A stretch of 12,273 nt of DNA from the NCBI GenBank assembly GCA_965369945.1, contig CBDUST010000118.1, forward strand, positions 1 to 12,273, in the 5' to 3' direction. The position numbers and the translations under genes are program-made. The stretch is from JADFNO01 sp965369945 (GTDB lineage Bacteria > Planctomycetota > Phycisphaerae > Phycisphaerales > SM1A02). Shown one piece after another: positions 6,450 through 12,273 of this stretch. The notes beneath the pieces are model-generated. The model was not told the DNA's origin. It saw only the letters and a program-made list of their open reading frames with translations, and searched no databases. Every line of letters starts with the position of its first letter. The first letter of the stretch is position 1.

Positions 6450-8507
6450 ATGGCTGACTATACGACCACCGACATCCGCAACGTGGCTGTGGTAGGTGCG
6501 GCAGGCGCCGGCAAGACGACGCTCGTCGAGACGATACTTCACGAAGCCGGCGCGATCGGACGGATCGGGCGCATTGAAGACGGCAATACCGTCTGCGATA
6601 CCGACGACCTTGAAAAGGAATTCAAACAGAGCTTCGATAGCGCGGTTGTTCACTTCGACCACGCGGGCAGGCACATCAATCTCATCGACACACCCGGTGC
6701 ACCTGATTTCCTGGGCAAGACCATTAGTTCGCTGCCGGCTGTGGAAACCGCGTTGGTTCTTATCGACGCTTCGATCGGGATCGACACCGTTACCCGGCGC
6801 ATCATGAAAGTGGCTGAAGCGCGCAGCCTGCCTCGCCTCATCGTCGTCAATAAGATCGATCAGGGCTCCGATCTCTCTTCCTTGCTGAGCACGATTCAGG
6901 AATCGTTCGGAACGGTGTGTCAGCCGGTTAATCTTCCCAGCGATGGGTGCAAATCGATTGTTGATTGCTTCGGTAACGACTCGGGCGCCAGCGACCTAGG
7001 CGACGTGGCGGAGCATCACACCGCGATCGTCGAGCAAGTCGTCGAAGTGGACGAGGCGTTGATGGAACAATACCTCGAGCAAGGTGAAGTTAGCGTTGAT
7101 CAGCTTCACGAACCGCTTGAGAAGGCGCTGCGTGAGGGACACTTGATTCCAATCTGCTTTACGTCAGCGCGTGAGAACGTTGGCGTGAAGGAGTTGATGG
7201 ATTTGATTGCCAAGCTCTGTCCGAGCCCGACCGAAGGAACGCCGGCAACATTCGTTCATGGTGAAAACGGCCAGACGCAGGACTACATCATTGAGGCCGA
7301 CGTTGCCAAACCAGTGGTGGCGCACGTTTTTAAGGTGGCTTCCGACCCGTTTGTGGGCAAACTGTGCGTGTTTCGCGTTCATCAAGGCTACATCGGCTCG
7401 GATGTCAATCCGCGAATTGATGATGCGAAGAAAGGAAGCCGCATCGCCCATGTTTTTCAGTTGCAGGGCAAGGACCACCAAGAGGTGAAACAGATCGTCG
7501 CCGGCGATATCGGGGCCGTCGCCAAGATTGAAGAGATCCATTACGACTCGGTGTTGCACGATGGATCGATTGGAAGTGACCTGCGCATACAACCCGTCGC
7601 TGTGCCGAAGCCGATGTTCGGCCTTTCGATCGAGGGCACGAGCAAGGGCGCTGAGACCAAGATGGGCGAAGCGCTGAACAAACTTGCCGCTGAGGATCCC
7701 ACGCTGGAGATTGAGCGTGTGCAAGCAACGGGCGAAACGGTGCTTCGCGGACTCGGCGAGCAGCACCTTCGTATCAAACTGCGCTTGCTGAAGGATCGTT
7801 ACGGCGTCGAGGTGGACACGCGCCCACCGACCGTTCCTTATAAGGAGACGATCACCGTCAAGGCCGACGGACATCATCGCCACAAGAAGCAATCAGGTGG
7901 GGCGGGGCAGTTCGGCGAGGTGTATCTGCGAGTCGAGCCTTTGACCGCGGAAGCCAACGGCGAATTACCCGCGTTGGAATTCGTGGATGAAACGTTCGGC
8001 GGATCGATTCCCAAGCAGTTCCTTCCGGCCATCGAGAAGGGAATTCGCCGAGTTATGAACGATGGCGCTGTCGCGGGATACCCGATGGGCGGTATCAAGG
8101 TGAGTGTCTACGACGGCAAACACCACCCGGTAGATTCCAAGGAAGTTGCATTCATGACCGCCGGCCGCAAGGCGTTTATCGATGCGGTGCAAAAAGCCAA
8201 GCCTGTGCTTCTGGAACCGATCGTCACGCTGGAGATCACCGTACCCACTGATTTGATCGGCGACATTTCCTCGGATATTTCCGGGCGGCGCGGGCGCATC
8301 CAAGGCACTGATATGCTGCCGGGCAATCAGGCGATAATCAAAGCTGAGGCGCCGCTATCAGAGGTGATGAGCTACGCAAGCCAGCTCAAGTCCCTCACCG
8401 GCGGGGCGGGCTCTTACGCCATGGACTACAGCCACGACGAGCGCACACCACCCAACGTGCAGGCCGACGTCATCAAGAAGTTCAAGCCCAAGGCGGACGA
8501 GGACTGA
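6450..8507 (+). CDS. EF-G-like translational GTPase (EF-G2/FusA-like paralogue)
   Basis: 685 residues with the full EF-G domain order: GTPase (about 8-265) with P-loop 'GAAGAGKTT' (16-24), 'DTPG' (80-83), 'NKID' (134-137) and 'TSA' (238-240); domain II (about 285-370); domain III ('GLSIEGTSKG', 'LRGLGEQHL', to about 460); domain IV ('HKKQSGGAGQFGEVYLRVEP', about 478-600); and domain V ('GDISSDISGRRGRIQG' to the end). Canonical EF-G drives tRNA-mRNA translocation. This one departs from it in the GTPase core: the switch I 'RGIT' signature is absent (around 'KEFKQSFDSAV', 56-66), and the His after DTPG is Ala84 in 'DTPGAPDF'. Such changes mark the EF-G-like/EF-G2 class, whose role is uncertain, so this is probably not the main fusA, and no rpsL-rpsG-tuf genes flank it. 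The ATG at 6450 has a good Shine-Dalgarno. An in-frame ATG at 6345 lies far upstream without one. Confidence 0.92.
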   Translation: MADYTTTDIRNVAVVGAAGAGKTTLVETILHEAGAIGRIGRIEDGNTVCDTDDLEKEFKQSFDSAVVHFDHAGRHINLIDTPGAPDFLGKTISSLPAVETALVLIDASIGIDTVTRRIMKVAEARSLPRLIVVNKIDQGSDLSSLLSTIQESFGTVCQPVNLPSDGCKSIVDCFGNDSGASDLGDVAEHHTAIVEQVVEVDEALMEQYLEQGEVSVDQLHEPLEKALREGHLIPICFTSARENVGVKELMDLIAKLCPSPTEGTPATFVHGENGQTQDYIIEADVAKPVVAHVFKVASDPFVGKLCVFRVHQGYIGSDVNPRIDDAKKGSRIAHVFQLQGKDHQEVKQIVAGDIGAVAKIEEIHYDSVLHDGSIGSDLRIQPVAVPKPMFGLSIEGTSKGAETKMGEALNKLAAEDPTLEIERVQATGETVLRGLGEQHLRIKLRLLKDRYGVEVDTRPPTVPYKETITVKADGHHRHKKQSGGAGQFGEVYLRVEPLTAEANGELPALEFVDETFGGSIPKQFLPAIEKGIRRVMNDGAVAGYPMGGIKVSVYDGKHHPVDSKEVAFMTAGRKAFIDAVQKAKPVLLEPIVTLEITVPTDLIGDISSDISGRRGRIQGTDMLPGNQAIIKAEAPLSEVMSYASQLKSLTGGAGSYAMDYSHDERTPPNVQADVIKKFKPKADED

Positions 8508-8860
8508 TCGGGAAGTCGGGCGGCCCAGCGGCGGCAATCCACAATCGCCGACACTTAGATTCTGTCTGATGGATCAAGAGAGTGCACTTCACTCTTGGTG
8601 GGACGGGCTTCCAGCCCGTCGCCTTCACTCTTACGGACGGGCAAGTCTCCATAGGCGACTCGCCGAGGCGAGATGCCCGTCCCACTATTCGACAGACAGC
8701 GCCTAGCCACCAGCCGATTGTGAACCGTCCAGCATCGCGGCGCTATTGGAGCACGCCTACGTCAACCTTTCGCTGAAGGTTGTTCGCACAAAATCTCAAT
8801 ATCACAGCTGGTCTTGCCGATTCAAGACATGAGCGTTACTGGCCACGGGCACACGTTGTT
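8508..8860. other. Gap of 353 bases between the EF-G-like gene and the fourth zinc-ribbon gene
   Basis: No open frame here looks like a protein. It holds a short hairpin (AGAGTG 8579-8584, loop, CACTCT 8590-8595) about 70 bases after the EF-G-like stop, possibly a weak terminator, and the palindromic repeat at 8598-8685. The rest, including 8690-8860, shows no clear promoter. If the next gene starts at the TTG at 8780 instead of the ATG at 8861, the gap is 272 bases. Confidence 0.6.
8598..8685. repeat. Palindromic repeat of the GACGGGC type
   Basis: The ends are an 11-base inverted repeat, GTGGGACGGGC (8598-8608) and GCCCGTCCCAC (8675-8685). Inside are two hairpins. The first is GACGGGCT-TCC-AGCCCGTC (8602-8620). 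The second is outer GACGGGCA (8636-8643) with TGCCCGTC (8674-8681), enclosing CTCGCC-GA-GGCGAG (8659-8672). A direct repeat CTTCACTCTT occurs at 8587-8596 and 8623-8632. The layout is that of a REP/BIME-like dispersed repeat unrelated in sequence to the one at 5007-5842. I judge it dispersed by its structure, since only one copy is in this window. Confidence 0.7.
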
Positions 8861-9694
8861 ATGCTCTTTGCCGCACTCATCATGTTCGTCTTGGCGGTCT
8901 GTGTTACAGGGATGATCTGCCTGGGCGCGGCGATCACCTACGAGGGATTCCGCGGGCGCTTAATCGACGCACATTGTCACTGCGGTCGATGCGGCTACGA
9001 CTTGACCGGACATCGCGATCGGACAGCCCGCTGTCCCGAGTGCGGCTCGAATCTGGGCTTGCCTGGCATGATGCGCCGCAGCATACGACGACCGCAAAAA
9101 CGACTCATCACTCTCGGGCTAGCGTTGGTCATTTTCAACGTAGGCGGGCTCGCGGGGAGTTGGAAACTCGGCGAAATTCGGTCGGCCAGTGCAAGCCTGA
9201 CCCCGGCGCCCAGTCTCGTGACCGTGAACTGGAACGACTTTGCTGCGCCTCCCACTGATCAATCGACCGTTTTCGATCCCGGCCCGGACGATGAAACCGT
9301 TTTCGAGGCGTCATCGGCGGAGTCGAGGGATTCAACCCATCAATCCACGGGCATCGAGTTGCTATTTTTCGATGCAACCATCCAATTACCGCCGCTTCGC
9401 CGAGAGTCGAGCCGTCCAACGACCTCGGCGATGTGGGAGATTGATCGGCGTGCTTGGTCTAGCATCACCGGCGTCCGCCCACCGCGATTGCGCAAGTTGA
9501 CCCCAGCATTTTCTAACAACGCCCTGCACTTCGAGCCGGGCCTACTCAGATCACCGCTTCGCCCAATCGATCTGAGCGGTTCGCGACTGGAAGCCTTGAT
9601 GGAGGCGCCATCGATGAACTCCACCAGGTTCAACTCATCGCCACCGGTTGGCGACCGTAGGAGCAAGTTGGGCAGGAAATTCAGAGACCCCTAA
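8861..9694 (+). CDS. Zinc-ribbon membrane protein, distant fourth member
   Basis: 277 residues, function unknown. From the ATG at 8861 the protein begins directly with a membrane segment (1-27), then a zinc ribbon at 39-66 ('CHCGRCGYDLTG' with 'CPECGSNLG'; Cys 41, 44, 58, 61), a basic patch (RRSIRRPQKR), a second membrane segment (82-100) and a long, polar, Ser/Pro/Arg-rich tail of about 170 residues. The 'CGYDLTG' signature ties it loosely to the three tandem proteins at 288-3641, but its order (membrane segment first) and its lack of their C-terminal motifs make it a different architecture. An in-frame TTG at 8780 would add 27 residues (including 'RHERYWPRAH'), with GAAGG directly against it and no proper spacing; I prefer the ATG. 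It is convergent with lepB, about 70 bases apart. The tail has no recognisable domain and could be disordered. Confidence 0.8.
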   Translation: MLFAALIMFVLAVCVTGMICLGAAITYEGFRGRLIDAHCHCGRCGYDLTGHRDRTARCPECGSNLGLPGMMRRSIRRPQKRLITLGLALVIFNVGGLAGSWKLGEIRSASASLTPAPSLVTVNWNDFAAPPTDQSTVFDPGPDDETVFEASSAESRDSTHQSTGIELLFFDATIQLPPLRRESSRPTTSAMWEIDRRAWSSITGVRPPRLRKLTPAFSNNALHFEPGLLRSPLRPIDLSGSRLEALMEAPSMNSTRFNSSPPVGDRRSKLGRKFRDP

Positions 9695-9766
9695 GCTCGC
9701 ACGTCTGGATTGGAATCGAAATCGGGGAGTGCGGCGTCTTGCTTCGCGCGAGTCGAGCGCTGTTCG

Positions 9767-10477
9767 TTACGGGATGGCGCGAAAGAACCGCCGCCACCTC
9801 GGCAAGTAGTAGTTCTTTCGGTCAAGTGAGAACGCCAGGGCGACTGCCTCGCCCATAATCAGGTTCTCGTCAACAAATCCAAAGACGCGCCAGTCACCGC
9901 TGTTGTCGCGGTTATCACCGAGCATGAGGTACTGCCCGTCTGGAACCGTTACTTCGCCAAAGCTGCGTCGTGAGCGACGACTTGGTTGTGTCATGACCGG
10001 ATGAGATTCGCCGCCAAACTGCTCGCTCATAAACCCATACGGACCAGGGTCCGTCAGAAGCGCTTGATCTTCCGCCGAGAGGCTGGCCGGCTGGTACGAC
10101 GCGCGCTTCCCATTGATCAAGAGCGCATTGTTGAGCATTTGCACACGATCACCAGGCGTGCCAAGGACGCGCTTCACCATCCTCTTGCCCGTCTGTGGAT
10201 GGAAGAACACGACGACATCGCCGACCTGCGGCTGACTCCATCTCGCCACCGGCCATCTCGTGAACGGCACCTTCAGGTCATAGGCAAGCTTGTTCACGAA
10301 GATGCGATCACCGACGAGTATGTTCGGCTCCATCGACTGCGTCGGCACATCATTCCAATCGGCGACCGCGGATCGGAACGTGCTTACTACCACGATCACG
10401 ATGATCAATGGCTTGATCCAGCCTCGCCAGAGTCGGCACCACGCTCCAGGCTGATCACTTCGCTGCATGTCAGTCAT
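9767..10477 (-). CDS. lepB: Signal peptidase I
   Basis: A membrane-bound serine protease that removes signal peptides from exported proteins after translocation. The 236-residue protein has an N-terminal anchor (about 22-38), the catalytic Ser48 in 'PTQSMEPNILVGD', the general-base Lys102 in 'RMVKRVLGTPGD', and the conserved box 'GDNRDNSGDWRVFG' (187-200). The family usually has DSR where this has DWR (195-197), a local change near the active-site box. A stretch at about 120-175 (including 'QPSRRSRRSFGE') is an insert of the kind common between boxes D and E. The ATG at 10477 is preceded by GGAGGA (complement of 10489-10494), 11 bases away, a clear Shine-Dalgarno. A second ATG three codons later is possible. 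It is divergent from the secreted PEP-CTERM-like protein, a plausible substrate of signal peptidase, though the pairing may be chance. Confidence 0.95.
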   Translation of the reverse strand: MTDMQRSDQPGAWCRLWRGWIKPLIIVIVVVSTFRSAVADWNDVPTQSMEPNILVGDRIFVNKLAYDLKVPFTRWPVARWSQPQVGDVVVFFHPQTGKRMVKRVLGTPGDRVQMLNNALLINGKRASYQPASLSAEDQALLTDPGPYGFMSEQFGGESHPVMTQPSRRSRRSFGEVTVPDGQYLMLGDNRDNSGDWRVFGFVDENLIMGEAVALAFSLDRKNYYLPRWRRFFRAIP

Positions 10478-10826
10478 CCTTTTCTAGTTCCTCCAACCTC
10501 TATCGGTCCTGAACAGTGCTACGCCGGGGCGGCTGGGTGGGTTCGAAGGGCATCCGTGCGTAGGCGGATCTTTCCCGAATACCGGGCAAGCTGCCGTCAC
10601 TGTTATCGCCCAATGCCAAACGAATCCCACAATCCTGCCTGAATGACGAATCGATCGAGTCCAGCTCTGTAGCGGGCGGGAGCCTTCCCCCCGTCACGTG
10701 GGCCATACAAGAGAGAGACTTGGCGGGTGCGCTACTGCACCTTCGTCGGTATGCCGGTTGGGATCGGTGCGCGCTGATCGTTGCCGTTTGGATACGCCCG
10801 AACGCAACGAAGGAGATGACCGAGCA
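10478..10826. other. Intergenic region between divergent lepB and the PEP-CTERM-like gene
   Basis: About 350 bases with the lepB ribosome binding site at its left end and the leader hairpin of the rightward gene at its right end. Open frames crossing it show no domain, signal peptide or protein-like composition, so I call it non-coding. It must hold both promoters, but no convincing -35/-10 pair stands out, and I do not recognise a known riboswitch. Confidence 0.6.
10780..10815 (+). promoter_or_regulatory. Leader hairpin next to the Shine-Dalgarno of the PEP-CTERM-like gene
   Basis: GTTGC (10780-10784), a bulged C and GTT (10786-10788) can pair with AAC (10801-10803) and GCAAC (10804-10808) around a 12-base loop, giving an 8-bp stem. 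It ends one base before AAGGAG (10810-10815), which is 11 bases from the ATG at 10827. A stem so close to the ribosome binding site could affect initiation; this is inference. Confidence 0.4.
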
Positions 10827-11522
10827 ATGAACACAATACAAGAAACGATTGTGGCTAAGCGCCGCCCTGGTGGCACAGGCACATTGGCAATGGCGATGCT
10901 TTTTTTCGTCAGCGTCGCCGCCGCACAACCGGCCCGGGCCGACCTGGGTGTCCACATTCAACCTGGAGCGCCGGATAGCATATTCCCCAACTCCGGTACC
11001 ACGCACGGCTGGCAGTTCACAGTCAATGTGCCGATCGAGGTGACCCATCTGGGCATGTACGATCGCTTCCTCGATGGGTTCAATGCAGCCCATCCGGTGG
11101 GATTGTGGTCCGACGCGGACGGACTCCTGCTCGCGCAGGTTCAACTGGGTCCCGGCGCAGGCGATCTGCTGGTCGAAAACTTCCGGTTCGCCTCAATTGC
11201 CAACGTCAACGGATTCAACTCAGGCACCGGACTGATACTCGAACCCGGTAACAGCTACACACTCGGAATGTACACCAAGTCGTTCGACCAAATCGATGGA
11301 ATGGTGGTCTTCAATGGGTTCCACGAGATCGATTCAGCCATCAACTATGCCGGGCTGGGCGTCTCGGATTCCACCGACGGGCTACAAAGACCGACGACGC
11401 AAGACCCCAATGGACTGCACCGGTGGGGACCGAACCTCATGTTCAACGTGGTTCCCGCCCCGGCCGGCTTCATGCTCCTGGGGATCGCCGCTCTGGGCCA
11501 CAGACGACGACGAACGATGTGA
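10827..11522 (+). CDS. Secreted protein with PEP-CTERM-like sorting signal
   Basis: 231 residues. The N-terminus is a signal peptide: basic KRR at 11-13, hydrophobic 'LAMAMLFFVSVAAA' (20-33), likely cleavage after Ala38 in 'PARAD'. The mature part is strand-rich ('HGWQFTVNVPIEVTHLGMYD', 'HPVGLWSDADGLLLAQVQL', 'LEPGNSYTLGMYT') and resembles the extracellular beta-sandwich domain often seen in PEP-CTERM proteins. The C-terminus has the three-part sorting signal: VPAP (209-212), a hydrophobic stretch (213-223) and RRRR (226-229). In such systems an exosortase in the inner membrane cleaves and transfers the protein to the cell surface; VPAP in place of VPEP is a variant seen in planctomycete proteins. 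No exosortase gene is in the window. The ATG at 10827 follows AAGGAG and starts the signal peptide directly; an in-frame extension to 10698 has no such signal. It may be a surface or matrix protein. Confidence 0.88.
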   Translation: MNTIQETIVAKRRPGGTGTLAMAMLFFVSVAAAQPARADLGVHIQPGAPDSIFPNSGTTHGWQFTVNVPIEVTHLGMYDRFLDGFNAAHPVGLWSDADGLLLAQVQLGPGAGDLLVENFRFASIANVNGFNSGTGLILEPGNSYTLGMYTKSFDQIDGMVVFNGFHEIDSAINYAGLGVSDSTDGLQRPTTQDPNGLHRWGPNLMFNVVPAPAGFMLLGIAALGHRRRRTM

Positions 11523-11593
11523 TTTCGACACTCAGGCGGATCATAAAAAGTTTTTGCTGAGACCCGGTGCGCGAACGACCCCGTCGCGTGCCG

Positions 11594-11659
11594 ACCCATA
11601 GAACGGAGGCTGTCGCGCTGGTGTCGACGGCCTTCGGTTTTTGCCGACCTCCGATGGGT
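11594..11659. terminator. Possible bidirectional terminator between convergent genes
   Basis: ACCCAT (11594-11599) and CGGAGG (11604-11609) can pair with CCTCCG (11648-11653) and ATGGGT (11654-11659), giving a 12-bp stem with a 4-base bulge (AGAA) on one side and a 38-base loop. It sits between the ends of the PEP-CTERM-like gene (11522) and the leftward oxidoreductase (11695), where both transcripts must stop. There is no T-tract directly after the stem in either direction, so it is not a classic intrinsic terminator. Confidence 0.35.
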
Positions 11660-11694
11660 TGCGCTGCCGCCAAAAGCTGTCGGCCACAATCGGT

Positions 11695-12273
11695 CTAACG
11701 GGTGACCACACGCTCGCCTTTGGCATCCCATAGCAACGTCTTGTTCTGGCGATACGCCTCAACTCCCATCTTGATCGCCACCATCGTCGAGCAACCGAGA
11801 TCGACGTTGCAATGGGGCTGCGCTTCGCCACGAACCGCGTCGAGGAAGTTGCCCATATGGTCTCGTCGCGCTGTCGTGGAAATCTCAAACGACGCTTGGC
11901 CGGGTTTGGGATCGGGCTCTTCCTTGCCGTCCTTGTTCTGGACCATTTGATGGACGACTTTGTCTGCGTTCGCTTTGCGGAATTCCTGCCACCACGTGCC
12001 CTGTTCTTTGATGCTGATCCCTGAGCCGAACTCCATCGTGCCTTGCTGCCCGCGGATCATGTAGGGAATACCCACGTCGTTGGTCATCACGCTGATCAGG
12101 ACGACGGTATGTTCCGATGGATAATCCACCATCATCATGAACGTGTCGGGTATGTCGCGGTCATCTTTTTCAAGGTACTTCCCGCCGGAAGCCACGACTC
12201 GGCTGGGGTATTCGCCGTTGGGTCCGCTGATCGCCAGCAGCAGCGGCGCGAGCCTGTGATACAGCAGGTCAGT
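11695..12273 (-). CDS. Gfo/Idh/MocA-family oxidoreductase, C-terminal part (cut by window edge)
   Basis: The last 192 codons of a gene whose 5' end lies beyond the right edge. The visible part is the C-terminal alpha/beta domain of the family: 'HRLAPLLLAISGPNGEYPSR' near its start, then 'VASGGKYL', 'DIPDTFMMMVDYPSEHTVVL', 'IRGQQGTMEFG', and the closing helix 'HMGNFLDAVRGEAQPHCNVD' followed by 'YRQNKTLLWDAKGERV'. These proteins are NAD(P)-dependent dehydrogenases of sugars or related polyols. The Rossmann domain and the Lys-Pro motif are outside the window, so the substrate cannot be judged. The frame is open to the edge. A GTG at 12195 could be taken for a start, but it lies inside the conserved domain and the homology continues upstream. 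The family is strongly expanded in planctomycetes (general knowledge). A signal peptide, common in these relatives, cannot be checked here. Confidence 0.93.
   Translation of the reverse strand, partial: TDLLYHRLAPLLLAISGPNGEYPSRVVASGGKYLEKDDRDIPDTFMMMVDYPSEHTVVLISVMTNDVGIPYMIRGQQGTMEFGSGISIKEQGTWWQEFRKANADKVVHQMVQNKDGKEEPDPKPGQASFEISTTARRDHMGNFLDAVRGEAQPHCNVDLGCSTMVAIKMGVEAYRQNKTLLWDAKGERVVTR

Noticed and set aside
7164..7892. A 242-codon open frame on the minus strand inside the EF-G-like gene
   Set aside because: It is antisense to a well-conserved GTPase, with no recognisable domain; a shadow frame. The same holds for the long minus-strand frames opposite glyA (3539-4159 and 4166-5002).
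10500..11144. A 214-codon open frame on the minus strand
   Set aside because: It lies antisense over the signal peptide and first part of the PEP-CTERM-like gene, is rich in Arg, Cys and His, and shows no domain; it is a shadow frame in GC-rich DNA.
11531..11561. CTCAG...AAAAAGTTTTT...CTGAG as an intrinsic terminator after the PEP-CTERM-like gene
   Set aside because: The GC stem is only 5 bp and far from the T run, and the A/T part is weak; not enough for a terminator call.
1..12273. Apparent abundance of CGATCG/GATCGATC palindromes
   Set aside because: I could not count them reliably against expectation. It may reflect codon use; a k-mer count with a Markov background would settle it.

Overview
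The window looks like a chromosome segment of a planctomycete, probably of the Phycisphaerae type. The evidence is: four membrane proteins with a 'CxxCGYDL(R/T)G' zinc ribbon, a secreted protein ending in a PEP-CTERM-like sorting signal (VPAP, hydrophobic stretch, RRRR), a Gfo/Idh/MocA-family oxidoreductase of the type expanded in planctomycetes, an EF-G-like paralogue, and GC-rich REP-type palindromes with a RAYT-type transposase. The lineage is inferred from gene content; there is no rRNA or other marker to confirm it.

Left part (1-4999): the window opens inside a leftward gene for a probable secreted protein (1-235, cut by the edge). Divergent from it are three tandem paralogous zinc-ribbon membrane proteins (288-1271, 1311-2285, 2331-3641), followed by glyA (3683-4999). 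All four read rightward with gaps of about 40 bases and could be one transcription unit. The first 48 bases of the zinc-ribbon coding region are nearly identical in the three paralogues.

Middle (5000-8507): two roughly 165-bp direct repeats, each made of two inverted REP palindromes, flank a REP-associated tyrosine transposase gene that carries an in-frame TAG. The right-hand repeat overlaps the last codons of the transposase and of the convergent trmL, so it supplies both stop codons. Divergent from trmL is a 685-residue EF-G-like GTPase with altered switch motifs.

Right part (8508-12273): a second, unrelated palindromic repeat (GACGGGC type) lies in a 353-base gap. It is followed by a fourth, more distant zinc-ribbon membrane protein, a leftward signal peptidase I (lepB), a rightward secreted PEP-CTERM-like protein with a hairpin just before its ribosome binding site, and the C-terminal part of a leftward Gfo/Idh/MocA oxidoreductase that runs off the right edge.

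I see no CRISPR array, tRNA, rRNA, toxin-antitoxin pair or recognisable defence system. The least explained content is the zinc-ribbon membrane protein triplet and the REPIN/RAYT unit. glyA, trmL, the EF-G-like gene and lepB are ordinary chromosomal genes, so the window is mostly core chromosome with planctomycete-specific proteins and small repeats inserted in it.
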